In this document: one piece after another, positions 18,464 to 33,400 of the stretch
Layout: each line of letters starts with the position of its first letter
Position numbering within the stretch: position 1 is the stretch's first letter
NCBI GenBank assembly: GCA_037176905.1
Contig: JBBBWG010026280.1
Coordinates: 10,935-49,092, forward strand
Length of the DNA stretch: 38,158 bases
From: Azolla pinnata
Taxonomy: Eukaryota; Streptophyta; Polypodiopsida; Salviniales; Salviniaceae
Direction: 5' to 3'
Position numbers and translations under genes: made by a program
Notes under the pieces: generated by a model
Told to the model about the DNA's origin: nothing
The model's input: the letters and a program-made list of their open reading frames with translations, nothing else
Databases searched by the model: none

Positions 18464-21400
18464 ATGGAGACCAACAATGCAAGAACAATTCAATTACAAG
18501 CACTGAAAACAACTGTCCAAGACATATTCAATCTCTACCTAGAGGTATGTATGTACATGTGTGTGTGCGAGTATAAATGTTCACATTTATGCAGTAGATG
18601 ACGTTGTGCCTACGGATTTTAATGCAAAACGAATACTATTCAATCTCTAGGTAGAGGGATGTATGTATGTGTGTATATGTATAAGGTGTAGACATGCATG
18701 CAAAAGATGCCATGATGCTAAAGAAATTTAATTGAATTAAAACGTTTTCATCTTTCTCTAGGAGGACTTATGCAAAACTGATGTTCATTTATAATTATGT
18801 ATGAGTTTTTCGTGACTTTAGGTGGAACTATCTAATCTCTTATGTTGGTATGGATGTAAATCGACTTCCATCCATTTTACATCAATTTAAGTAGGAGCAA
18901 ATTTCTGGTAGATACAATACTTGTATGCCGAAAATTCTCTAAATTTTCTCCAAAATTTTGCATTCCGTTTACAGGAGCACGTCTATATGTTCATAAGAAT
19001 CATACTCACTACGTTTTTCTAACTCAATGATAAAGATTAGAATCTGTTAGAAAAGAACAATGTCGAGCTCCATATTCTTGTTCTTATAAAGTCTGCAGTT
19101 TTGTTCCACAACAATTTCTAAATGTCTGATGTCTTAGATTTTCAGCTGTAGCAAAGATCAGAAGAGCATCTTTCAAGTTGAATTCTTTCTTGTTCAGAGA
19201 AAAATAGAAGCATTTTGTTTTAAATTCATCACTATTTCCTACTCTTTATTGACCTGTTAAAACATCCAGTATTTTTCTTTGCCAAGGGTTTTTATGCTAT
19301 TCGAATATAGGCATTTCTATAAAAATTGGTATTATATCTCGAAGAAAGCTATTGTGCTGAAATTGTCATGGCATTGCAGGGCCCAAAGAGCATTAAGAAC
19401 GAGGACATACGGAAAGATGTTGGGTCAGTACTGATAGAATATTCTATACCCTTTGGTTTTCTAATGATGACCGACAAATATTCGCATGCAGAATTAGATT
19501 TCAGAATTATGTTGTTGAACTGCCAAAGTTGATAGCAAACAAAATTTTATTAACTAAAGTTTTTTTAATTGTTTAGTGCTCATCACCAGAATTTCACACA
19601 GAATACAGTCCAGCATGTTGTTACCTAGGTGTGGAAATGTGAATAATTATTCTGTGTCATAGTCTGTAGGTTAGAATTAGAATTGTGATGTCTACATCCA
19701 TAAATTTCGCCCATGGATTTGGAGTGAGCACGTGTCCTTCCAAAGAAGGGGGATTAGCTCTTTGCCTTAAAAATCTTTAAGACAAGATAATGCCTGCATA
19801 TACCTGCTCCCCTTCACAGGTAGAGGAAGTGCTACTTATCTTATGGAAGTATTGTCTAAAAGACTTTGTTCTCGTTCAATCTACAACAAATCACTGCTGT
19901 GCAAAGTAACCAATCAAACAGAGGCTGAATCAGTGTGCAATGGTCAATGCTCAAATTGCACTCTAGTAATATACATCTTGATGTTGCTACTGTTACCCGG
20001 TCACTAAGCATCGCAGAAACAAGCATGTATATTAGCAATATACAACATGCAGCATGAATGACTGTGCTATATAGCTGTGCAATATCATCCAGCAATTGTT
20101 CTGCTTTAATACGAGGTGGAAGGGAGGAAGCATAAAAGGGTGTGAATACATGGAGTTCTAAAGAGAGACAAGACTAGAGAGAGGGAGACACGTTCTATTA
20201 TGTACCAACCGCTTTATGTAGGTGCATAAAGAATGAAGTCGTAGTTATGTTGGATCCTCAAGGATGCGTTGAGACTTATAATCTAGTATCAAGTGGGCGC
20301 TTTCAACAGGCATTTACAGTCAACAATCAATGTTACATATGTTTTGGGTGTTTCAACACTGAATGGCACCAGCAATATCTTGTCAATTCTCATATGACTT
20401 ATTCTAAATTGTCATTTGTTTCTGTTTGTAAATTCACTGCTTATGTTTTTGTATATGTTAATGAGTTGTCTCCATCTCAAAATTTGGTTGGAGTTCAAAT
20501 GTCTTTGCTCCCTTTTGTGTATTTGTAGAATGGCTTCGTAATTCTCCTTATTACCGTTCAAAATCAGCGAAATGCTAAAACATTTTTATTTCATCTCTTG
20601 GAAACTTGAAATATATTTCGAGATGAGGATGGCATTCTTCATCAAAATAAGTTGTGCGTAGAAAGTTAGGCATTTGATGCCATATACACATGCATTGAAA
20701 TATTGATTTTACTTCCTAGATGGAAAACAGAAAATCAAAAGGATTCTCTATTTTTCCCACAAGTCTTGCTGCAATAAGACATCATTCTCCTCAATAAATC
20801 AAGGAGCTCATTCTCTTGGAAACTTGGAATATATTTCGAGATGAGGATGGCATTCTTCATCAAAATAAGTAGTAATGCGTAGAAAATTAAGCTATTGATG
20901 CCATATACACATGCATTGAAATATTGATCTGACTTCCGAGAGGGAGATCAGAAAATCAAAAGGATTTTCGGTTTTTCCCACAAGTCTTGCTGCAATAAAA
21001 ACATTATTCTCCTTAATAAATCAGGGAGCTCATTCTCTTCTAGATGTGATTTGGCTCCTAGTCTCTAGGAAGTATGTCTGCCCTTGAACCTTATTTGGAA
21101 AAGTCCTTTCACCAGTGTCTTGATAAAATATACTCCTTTTAAAACAATTATATTCTGGAGTCCATAGAACACAATCTTTTGTGGAAACTTCAATATAGTC
21201 TGAAAAATTCCTTTTCAAGTTCTTTGATAAAATCTTTTCCCGAGCCAAAGCTTTGGTGCAGCTCTCTCATTGAACTTGAACACTGGTTTTTCTCATGGAA
21301 TTTTGAGCTTTTTATGTATGCTTTGAACTGCAATTCTTCATAAACGATTAGTAGCGGTCAACGTTACTAATCTGCACTGCTTGTTGCAACAGCTGATTGT

Positions 21401-24400
21401 TTTTTACTTATGTTCATATACATGCCATACGCCTACTGCCGTGAAGGACTTAAAAGAATGGCACAATGCATCTACTGTGGAATTTCCAGATTTTGATGAA
21501 GGAATTGCATTTTTACTGTCATATTTAAAATATAACCAATTCTTATCGGCTGCAAGGAGGGGTTGACTGTGATAATATTGACCTTACAAATGGACGGGAA
21601 TATTCCCTGAGTCAATTTCATGCCCCAGTGGACCCGTAGTGGACGAATCTAGGCTTATGGCAATCAAGAATTATTGGTGATATTACACCATTAGTAGTGT
21701 AATTAATGTTTTTGTGTTCTTGGTGAAAAACACTTCACATCTTTTTTAGGGAAAACATTTGATTGCTCTTAAGATCAATCATACACTATAACAAAACTGA
21801 ACTCTAAAGATTGTAATTGGTAGCTTTGAATTGGATTCTGGTTTTGAGTAATTTTGGACAAGGAATTTCCGTTTTCAGTACCTATGATGCTGTATATTTA
21901 TTATGTAAGAGATTTACTCTTTTATCCTTGTTTGGAACTTGAATTTAACCACTAATTGTCTTTTATAGGTAAATCCTCAGTAATCTACTGTGATTGTCAA
22001 TGAAAATCAACTATATTTGCTTACTTTTCATTGTTTGATGTCACGCGAATCATGATGTGCATGCATATAAATAAATGGAAGGATAGTAAGAGTCTTTTTG
22101 AAGATGTTCAGAAGGTGTATGTAGAGCTAAAATATATTCAGCTACACAATGCTCACCATAATGTTTACTCTTGAATGTGGGGTAGCATAGTGATTTACAA
22201 TTTCAATGATTTATCCATCAGTGGTGATATTTTCTAGAGATCTGATTTAGTTGACTTGGTCAGAGCTATTTTCAGAAAACGTGTCAGGGCCATTGACAAG
22301 GAAGGAGTTCCAAAAGACGAAGAGTTTGTAAATGATTTAAGCCACTTGCAAAACCAATTTTCAGTAAGTAAACAATTGGCTTACCCATGAGTACACATGT
22401 CCCTAGTAAAAAAATGAGGAATTAGTGTTATACAAATATCTGTAAAAATACCAGCAGCTTATGAGTTAAAAAATTATGATGATATATTTGATTGATGATT
22501 TGGAGTTTTATGCAGGACCATGAACAACTGAGGCTCGTAGCAGAACCCATTTTGGCTTCACTGCTTGTAAATTGCAGTGGTCACATAATTCAGACAGAAT
22601 TCCTTTTATTTGCACTGCATGCTTTGGTGAGACTAAGCTTACTGAACTGGGACTCCTTCCTACCTATGCTCTTAAGATGCGCAGCTGCAACAGAGTCATC
22701 ATCACAGACTAGACACTTGATGCGATCTAGCTCTAATGTCGTAGGAAATAATTCATCAGTTCCTGGTTCACATGCATCGGCTATGGTTTCGCAACAAGTG
22801 TTTACACCAGCACCCCCTGCTTCCCCTGCTTCTGCTATCGTAGGATCGCCTCCATATTCAGCCAATGACAATTCCACTACTCAATCTCCAGCAAAGTCTA
22901 CTGATACATCTTCACTTTCATTACCTAGTAAGGGTACACTTTTCCCCAGTGGAGCTAAAGTTGCTTCCTGGCTTCGTCAAGTGGTTTGTAAAGTGCTTTC
23001 AATGGCCCTTGAGACATCAGATTTTTTACATCCTATCACATGTTTTGAAGCACTAAGTCAAATGGTTCAGTGGGTGCATGCATGGAATACCATAGGGTCA
23101 GGTAACAGTGAAGAAAGGAAGCTTTACTTGTTCATATCAGGGCAACATGATGCAAAGGAGTGGCTGTACGATTGCTTGAGCATTATCAAAGCCCTGGTGG
23201 ATGAAAGAAAGAGCAGATTACCATTTTATTCATTGCTACATGATCGAACACGATTGCATCTGGATCATTGGCCTGATGATGTAGTCCTTTTTCCGTTTTT
23301 CCTAGAAGTGCATCGAAGGAGGGATAAAATTTCCTCCTACATGCAGATGCTGGACCAACATTTACATTGTCCTACATTTGCAAGCCTCCGCATGGTGGCC
23401 CTAACATATCAAGGTGCAATGGGTGAACCTTTGCATGGTGAGGTAAGCTAATTTGAGCAACAAGTTCCATCATATACTACTTCCGGAAAAAATCTGTATG
23501 TTTGTGTTGTGCTTCAGATTGTATATTCTATTACTAGCTATAGCCATACTTTCGGAGACATCTAAGTTTCTTTTCTTATTAATTGTGAGCAACCCAAATT
23601 TTGAAACTTTCCCCTCTTTAACTACAAAGATGATAACTTTTCAGCACTTTCCCTGTTAAAAACCCTTGGATGATGTTTCTCGTTTTCTGAATGTCTTATA
23701 CTAAACAGAAGATAGTGATGGATTTTGTAGAAATCCTACGTGTATGAACTATTTTCCAGCATTTGTATCCAGCCTAGATAGAATAACGCAAGGTGACATA
23801 GCAAAGACCTCATGTATCATTGCTATTTACCTTCTGAATGCTGAATAGAAATCCATATTTTACAGCAATTTTATATAAAATTTGGTTTGTAGATTGGGTA
23901 GTAATTTACTGAGTCGTTGGTTGTGAGGTGCAGGATGTTTCCGCAACTGTTCCAAAAGGTAGTATTGAGTGGGAAAGAGCTCTCCGCTGCCTCAGGCATG
24001 GATTACGCGTCATACCATCCACAGATTGGTGGAGAAGAGTTTTAATAGCAGCTCCAAGATATTCCCAGCCATCAAATACGTCAAGACCAGCATACTTCAC
24101 TGCAAGCATGCCAAATTCTGTATTTACAGCAGAAATGACATGTGAAGCTGTTGTTGATCGGATTATGGAGCTTATGCTGGCTTCATATACAGGCATTGTG
24201 TTCTATCCACTGTTTGCATTATGAATCCTGTAATGGTTTTCAGTACCTCTTTTAGTGTTGTTGGGGAAATGATAAAACATTTTAGAGCCCAATTTATGAG
24301 CTGCGAAAATTTGAAAGTGGTCAGTAGGTTTGATAAGGGTGAAAATGGATACTTTCCTTTCCGTTAGATTACAAGGCACTTTAAGAGATGATGATATGTA

Positions 24401-27400
24401 CAAAAATGCCATGAGTAGAGAAGAGTCTGTAGTCAGTCATAAAAATAATGGCATCCCAAGAGGTGCACAACCTGAATGATGAGAATGGGGAACCGAGGAT
24501 ACGTTAAGTGCAAAACGGTTGCATCACATTATGAGAATGAGAGGACTTTATATGCAAATAGGCTGTCTGTTGGTGCAATATTTTTTGAACAAGCGAAATA
24601 ACTAATTATATTTTTACTAGGCTAATTTTCCTGACATTTAGAAAGTGAAGGTCACGAGTAAATGAGATTTACCTCTCTGGTCAATAGCAAAAAGACTGGA
24701 GATGCTGGAGGCAGACAGCCTCAATGAGAATAACGAGGAACCGATTAGGCATTGAGTGTGAAGCGGCTGCATGACATTATGAGAATAAGGGAATGATGGC
24801 TCTCTTCAACTTCTTTTGAAGAAGCTAAAGTAATTTATCACACTTATATATTTTCTGATATTTATGAGAAATGATTCATTTCAAGCTAATAATTTTTTAC
24901 ACGTCATGTCCAGAGTACATTATGCATCACGCACTCATCTTATTAAGCTTTTATATAATCTGATAGCAGTTTATGGATAATACAGGTAATAGAAGAATTT
25001 GTGCTAATAATAAAATGATATAAAATCTTGGTTTGTAGAGTGTTTCAACTTAGGCAGAAGTACGGATTGTATATTGTTTTAGAAGGATGTGCTATGAAAA
25101 CACATTGTTCATAGTGAAGTACGGAGGCAGATTGACTATTGATCTTATTTTTTTATTCTGTTCTGAGTAGTTCGATCTTTGTTTGCAGCTTCCACATCTT
25201 CACCCCAAATGCGGGATGGAGAAGGGGATCGATGGCAAGAATGGATATCTTTCGCTGATCTTTTCTTTTTTCTTGTGAGGCATGGATTTCTTGATATACT
25301 TGAATTTATTGACATGTTGGCTATACGTTTCTCTCGAGCAGACCAACGAACAATTCAAAGTAACCATGTAACTTGGCTACTTGTCCAAGTTTCTCGGCTT
25401 GAAACTGTAAACATAGCAATGCAAAGTGACACAAAGAAGGTACTCATTAATTCAATTTATGCATTATTATACTATTAGATTAGTGATGGCTGTGAGTTTT
25501 AGTGAGACAACTAGGTCCATATGTAGAACTGTAAAGCCAAAATTAATGTTTAACATATTGATAATATCTTCACTTTATAGAGGAAATCTGAAGATTTTGC
25601 CTTACTGGTACTGTCTTAAAATATTCAAGAATGTAGAACTGTAAAGCTAATACCCCCTCAATCTTCCTGCCAGAATTACTGTTATAAATCTGGAGAACAT
25701 AATGTATTGTCTTGCCAGTGGAAGGTGTATACAACTTTTCTAACTTGTTTTTGCAACCAATTCAGGTTGAAACGATACAGAAGATATTGTCCTTCCTGAA
25801 AGAGGAACGTGCTTTAGAACAAAATGGTACCATTTCTTCAGAGAACATCTTGCTAGATTATGTTAGGAGTCCCCAGATTATATGGTTATGGACATCCAAC
25901 CGTGCTGCTCTCGAGCAATTTTCTGTTAAGCATGAGATTCAGCTGAAAGGAAAGCAGATTGATGAGTGGTGGAAGCAAGTTGGGAAAGGTATTATCAAAT
26001 TTTGCTGACTCTGAAGTTTTAAATATTTTTATATATATAATGTTTGCCTTTTATGGAGAGTAGAATCACGGTTCAGGTAACTTATCAAAGAGATTGACTT
26101 TCTGAAAGTGTTTACTGGCAAATGCTGTAATCTAGGTCAAAACTATTATGCATTTTTGTTCATGAAAAATATCTGCTAATAAAGAGTATAAATCTCTAAA
26201 GTTACGGGGATGATAACCATTTGCTGTGAAGATCACGAGATGTTAACTTATTAAGGAACACCATCTTAATATCCCTGTTTTGTTGTAACCAACCAAAATG
26301 CCTCTGCATATTTGGAGATCACCCTAACATTTTTGAAAGCATACAAACGAATTACAAGTGTACTAAAATGATAAATGGAAAGTACATGTTTTCATTCAAC
26401 TTTAATACAAAAGTAGACAAAGTGAGCTTTGAAGCAGTGACATGGAGGTACAATTTTTCCAAGTTATGAAATAAAATGGCCATCTGATTCCTCACACCAA
26501 GAAAAAATCGATTCTTTTGATTCATTTCATAATCAGTCAGAGTGGGGTTGTCTAACAGTTTCAAAGTATGTTGGTGGGAATTTGATAGTTTCCCCTTTAG
26601 TGTATTAAAGTATTTGTTACGGGGGCTCTATAAAGCAATTTTCCATGAAGAACTGTATTTTAACCACTTTTTTCATCATGCAGTAGATATGTACAGACCG
26701 CACCATATCTAAAAAGTTTAATAGAATTAATGAAAGTAGAGTTTCTTAAATTTATATACTACAAATTCTCATCCTATTCGTCTAACATAAACAATGAGGC
26801 AAGGGAAATTAATTTAAAAATGTTCATTTCTCTATTTAGCAATGATTAACAATTCAGAGTCCTTTTTCCAGGTGAACTGCTTGACTATTCTAATCTTGAT
26901 GAGAAATCTATGGGGATGATATGGGTTATGTCTCATACAACTACGCAACATGTATGTGAGGCTATGATGAACTGGATGACATCCAATGGCTATCGGGATA
27001 TTGTCCTTCCTGCTGGCCCATTGCGGGTTATGCAGGAAACACAACCATTGCCCATGAATTTATTGTCAGGTCTTTCTTTGAATTTCTGTACTCGACTTGT
27101 AGGGCAGATTGAGGATCAAATATTTGGTGGTCAGGTGAAATATTAACCTTCTTATGCTTTTAAAAATGGTACTGGCAATAACACCACTTATATTGGTTTC
27201 TGTTGTGGAAAGTAATATTTATGAAGGCATAAGAACTCTTGAACCTAGGTACTATATTTATGTTTATTATTGTGTTAGTTTCAGATTAATGGTGTAGCGT
27301 AAACATGACACTATGTTTGTTGAGTTGCTTATTCCCTAATTGAATGACTGCAGATGCTGCCAAGTATTGCAATGATGGAGACTTATGCCCGTCTGCTTTT

Positions 27401-30400
27401 GATTGCTCCACACACACTCTTCCGGTGCCATCTAACTGTGAGGAGTTTGTATTTTTCATATAAAATTATCGGATTGTTCACTTTTCAATGATCCAATCAT
27501 TATTCTATTGTTCTCTTAATCAGGGCATGATGCACAAATATCAACAATCAATTGGTAAATCTGGAACATCCATTTCAATTCTTGAGTTGCTGAACTATCG
27601 CCTTTTACCCCTTTACAGGTATTGTATGTCCTATTGTCTGGTGCTAAAATATGGATTAATTTGAAGTTTCAAGCCAGGATTTTTCTCCTGCTACATATTG
27701 CTTGTTGCAACTAAGAACTAACAGGAAATGACGAAATGCTGGTAGTTCACATGGAAGTTATTGATTAAAAAAAGAAGGTTTTGTGGGGGTTAAAGATTTG
27801 GTCAATTTTGTAAGACCCGTTTCCTCGCTGTAATATTTGGCGTAAGTTACAGAGGCAGTGATCAGTATTGGCTATTGTTGCTCTTAAAAATTAAAGCAAA
27901 AACAAGAAATTAGATTGAAGACAAAAGAGAAAACGAGTCTATGAGTAGTGACACCTCATGAGTGAATGAAGGAAAATTAGCTCAAATGTATATACGAAAG
28001 GGTGGCTACTTGCTCTCATGCCTCCTGAATGACCTGCTGTAGGGAAGGGTGTTTTGATAGATCCCCCGTCACAGCAGAGGCTAGGTATATGCCTTCATAA
28101 GTGGGTAGCTTAAAACTCCAAATGGGAGTATCAATTGGTGAACTCCATAAGCTAACAATTACTGTGACTGTTAACGCCCTTAATTTCCTGGCTTTTATAG
28201 CAGTCGAACTCATGGGCAGGAGATGTGTAGCAGTTTTCTTCGTTTCTGTTCTTATATTTTATATATCTTTCCACTTGAAAGCTTGTGGCACATTACACAT
28301 ATAGGTTATTGGTTTCCAAAAGATTCTTATGCATTTATGTTTGGTGGACTGCCCCACATAAAGTGTTGTCTTTGAGATTGCAGGTACCATGGCAAAGTAA
28401 AACAGTTGTTTTATGATATTGCGAAAATCATAATTACTATGAAAGGGAAACGAGGAGAGCATCGATTTTTCCGACTAGCAGAAAATTTGGGTCTCAATAT
28501 TATCTTGTCTTTACCGGAAGTTATTCTTGTTAAGAAGGAACTGAAGGTACTCCCTTAATGCTACGTTTCTAGTTTTCATTTGAATGAACAAAAGAATAAA
28601 AGAAGTTAGAAAGCCTTTTGAAAGAGTCTCCTGACCCTCAGATGAGTGCAATCATGGAAATGTTCTAGTTCCTGCAGGGTTCTACTAAGTCCTATTGAAC
28701 ATGCCTGTGAGGATAGAGGTGAGCAGTCTCATTGCACATATGAGGTGTTCTCCTTGTAGTCTCGTGTGGTCAGATGATTGAAGTCACAAGGTGGCCGTCT
28801 CAACCTTGTATAAGGTGAAGGACACGGAGGTAATTGGATGAGGCTCCACTTGTAGTCTGGGCCGTTAGTTGGGGGGGGACGTTATACAAGTGCTCTACCT
28901 GTGAATTTCATCGTTCCGGATCCTCGATCAGGATCAGGGGCCAGGGTTCTGTGATATGTCACTAGGCAGCAGTAGTTGATTATTTCCTAGTTTTACTAAT
29001 GTGAGGATTCTCATTTTCTAGTGAGGTATTTGCTGCATAATCTGCCCAAATCCTGTATTTGTACAAAGTTGACAATTCATTTCTTTGACTTTCCTCGCCA
29101 CACCAGGTGTTCTTTCAAAAGTGGCATTTTCATGGAGTGTTAAAAAGGAAAACTAATAATTAAGTGTGGTATGGAGTAGAGAGTTGAGAGGCGAGGGCAT
29201 GTTGACCGAATGTTTCTGCTAGGTCATTGGTACAGTGAATGATAGTGTGGAGTTTCAGGGTGGATGAAGAGGATAAGAGGGCAATAATGGCATGTTACTG
29301 TTGAAAACATAGTCAGTCTCCTCATTGCCTTGTAATAACAGAATATCGTAGTCTTTTAGTCGTTTCATTGCTGGTGTTTCCCAGAATGAGAGTGATGATA
29401 TCAGACAAGCATCTTTCAGTTTCATTTAAACAGAAAAACTCCACGATAGTAGCATCGATCTATTCATTAACAGGGCATTGTTAAAATTTTGGTATTATTT
29501 TTCGATTTATTCATCTCTATATGATGCATAATTGGGTCTATTGGATGTTCATGTCAGGGGGCTACAACAGAATTTACCGAGACACTGAACAGGGCTATGA
29601 TTATGAGCCTTGCTTTTACTATTAAGACTCGTGGCATTGCAGAGTTTGAGCAGCAATTTCTTCTGTCTCCTGCTATTGATCAAATTCTTGCTAGCAGTTC
29701 TCACAGCTGGTCTGAAAAAACATTGCGCCATTTCCCAGCTCTTCTACGTGACATCCTTGCAACACGAGGAGACAAGAAGTCACAGACCATCCAAGGGTGG
29801 CAGCAGGTACACAAACACCTACTCTTGATATGGAGGATCTTACTGGAAAACTTAAAGCATAATGTTATTGCAGGCTGAAGCTACCATGTTGCATCAATGT
29901 AGGCAACTGCTCTCGCCCACAGCAGATGCAAATATGCTTCTTAATTTTGCAAGTCACGTGCTTCCTCCTCAACACCGACAATATTTGTGTGCAGCTGCCT
30001 GGATATTGCTGGACAAACATCCTGACAGCATCAATATTGGAAATTTGGTAATAGCTTTCAATATAAGAATGCGCTGACTCATATATATGATTTGGTTTTA
30101 TGCTATAAACTCAATAAGCTTCTCCATCCAGAGCCGAGTTCTAAAAGAACTTTCAGCAGAAGAGGTTACCTTGAACGTGTATGCACTGGTTGATGTGCTA
30201 CTCTTCAATGCACAATTATATATTCAGCATGTCCATTCTCCACAGGTTTTGAATCCAACAGTAAAGTATATCCTCTTCAAATTCTTCGCAGGTTCTAAAT
30301 CTGACATATATATCTGCAGGATGTTCTGTACCGAGTGAATACAGCTCTTGCAGGGTTGGTGTGGAACCAGGAACTCTTTCCGTTTGACATATTACTTCTT

Positions 30401-33400
30401 GCCCTTGCTGATCGAGATGATGACCCACTGGCACTACGTATTGTGGTAGTTATGAGCTGATATTTTTCCTTTGAACTGTCATCGAGTCTTAATTGTGAGT
30501 CTTGTAATAATAGAGTGTCTAGTATCGGAAACAGAGTTGATGATCCTTATGCCTGAAGAAATAACAATATAGAAGGGGATAGTGTATGCTTGGAATGCTT
30601 GTCATGGAGTAAGGACATTCTGTGTGTCATCTGGGTTGGGCTCATTTACTCATAAGCAAACTAATTTCTGATAACGTTGTCTGCAGTATTCCCTTCTTTT
30701 TGAATCCCAAGAGTTTGAGCAGAGAGTGCAAAACCACAATCGTACTCATGGTTCTCATGAGCATTGGCTGAATCATGGACCTTTCCAGCGTTCAGAACCA
30801 CAACAAGTTCTTGGGGGGCATTTAGTAGGTAAAGATAGGTGAGTTTTTTAGTTGAAATATCATCTTAGTGCATTTGTCCTTTATAAATGTACAATAACTG
30901 TTTTTGGTTGTGCTCATGCGTGGATCCAGGTTTCCAGTCTATTTTGATGATATTTGTGTTCGGGCATTGCCAGCCCTAACACTCATTATGTACAGATTTA
31001 TAGAAAACGAGGCTTTTGAGGCAGCTGAGCGCCTGCTCGAGAAATACTCGATGTTATTTATCTACCATCCAACTCCTTTCACGTTTGTTCGTGATACGCT
31101 TGCCTACTTCTATGGGTGTTTGCCAAACAAATTTATTATCCGACTGCTTTCCAACCTTGATCTTACAAAGGTATAACATTTACATATGGCATAGTATCAG
31201 GATGATTGGGGACTTTTGGCGTCTGTTGGTATTTTTTATATTTTGTAGATGTTCACTTTGTTGATCATGTATACATGTGACATGCAGATACCTTTCTCGG
31301 ATGCATTTCTGCAGGAACCTAACCCAGCCAATTTTTCTGATTACCTCTCAAATCTGTTAGTGAATATTGTAAACGTTATCATTCCACCTTTAGTATCAAA
31401 GCCGTCAATGCACATTTCAGGTGGATTGGGACGTCTTGGAGGACATTCTGTCGTTGCGCCCTCTATTACTTCAAGCGTTCCTGAAATTCCAAAAGTATTT
31501 TATCAGCATCAGGATCCAGGAACATATCCGCAGTTAGTTCTTGAGACTGCAGTCATTGAACTGTTATCTCTGCAGTTTAAACCGAGTCAGATTGTTTCAA
31601 CTCTGGTTCATATTGCTGTCAAAGTTCAAGTATCAGCCCACACACAATCTGAACATGGACTTACCGAACAACATTCACAAAGCACATCGACTAACTTGCC
31701 GGGTACTAATCCTAGAAGTCCACTGAACACATCTTCCCCTCCAGGTCAAGGTGTGGATTCTTATGTCAATTCATCAGGTTCTACAACTGGTAGTGCCACT
31801 CCAAATCCTGGTGCTGCTTCTCCACTTATGATCCAGGCATGTGGTCTTCTCTTAGCCCAGCTTCCTACTCCTTTCCATGTAGCATTCTATATTGAAACTG
31901 CCCGGATTCTCAAAGAATGCTGGTGGATGGCTGATGTGAATAAAGTTAAATATGAGACGGATGCAGCTTATGCCTTTTCTGTATGGGATCCAACACGCGC
32001 AATTGAAGATGACATATCCACCTTGATTGGTATGTTTCCTCCTCTTCCTAGCACAGCACTAGTTCTTATGTATTGATGCTTGATGTCTTTACCATGCTCA
32101 CCTGCATTGACTGGGATTACACTTAAGCAGGTTTGTGACGGTCAAAACACTGCTAATACCCGTGAAATGTACACCGCTTGCTTTTGTAAAAGATGTCATA
32201 AATGACTGCTATATTCTTAGAATACGTAATCATCAACACTGAGGTCTAAATGTCAAGGACAACCTAGTGCAGCTTATTTTAATTGTCGACCATGTTAGAA
32301 TTTGAAAGGGGTGCGTTTGTTGAAGTTCTCATCATCATTCTGCTTAATATTTGTGGACGTTTTGCCACTTCTATCACAGGGAACACTGTTGCATTGCTGC
32401 ACGCATTTGCGAGCAATCTATCATTTGAATGGCTGGAAGGAATTCATAGTGTAGTGAATAATCAAAGACCAATCACATGTGTTGCACAATTGCGTCTGGC
32501 ATTCCGTATTATTGGGCCTCTATTACCTCGTTTAGTAGTCTCAAAACCATTGTTCTCCAAGGTAAATGGATTTTCAAAGTATTGTCATCTGGCATTTGTA
32601 CTTGTATCCAATTACTTCTGATTCTGTGTTCTGGATTGTTGTATGCAGACACTGGCATTGTTGTTCACGATCTTAGCAGAAGTATTTGGCCCAAAATCTC
32701 ACCACCTTGTTGATGTGAATGAAATTTCAGATCTGATTGATTTTCTGTAAGTTATCAATCTCTCACCCGCACTCTCTCTAGTTTTTCTTGATTGTTTTTC
32801 TGAACATAAAGTTATATGATTTTGCAACAATATCCACGTCTCTACTTCTCTGTTATAGATTGTATTGACCTGTTGGTGCATGATTAACTAAGCGGATGCA
32901 ATGATGCGCCATAATAGAATGGTTTTTCATCGTAATTGATGTGATGTCAACTTAGCTTTTAGTGCATGTGGTGGCATCTTCTTGTTTTCCACCTTATTTT
33001 ACCTTGTAGCTCGTTGGTTTCTCTTGTATCATGCTATTCTTTTTTCAATTTCCCGTGCCATGCAAAAAAGCATTGTTTTGTATTGTATCACACTCTGTGC
33101 TCTCTGGAATACCATCACCAACAGTAAAGGTTGAAGCCATTTTTGAGTACTCATTAAATTTGGCATATGTACACTCTTGATGGACATGACTGTGCATTGA
33201 AGCGAGGGTTTGGGATGCCAAATGGTTTCTCATAAAACGAGATGCAAATCTTTGACAATACTAGATGTGAAACCGCTGCCCTTGTATATAGTCGACTTCA
33301 TGAATGCTTTGTTTCTCTTATATACAAAATGAAAATCTGTAAAGGAAACTTTTATGAGTGTGTAAAACGTGTATATTTTTTTCTTATGTTGCAGACATCA

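Noticed and set aside
21381-21566. Small open frame in MED23 intron 2, tested as a MED23 exon
   Set aside because: Exon 2 to exon 3 already join in phase and match the family; inserting this stretch breaks the phase and is not needed.
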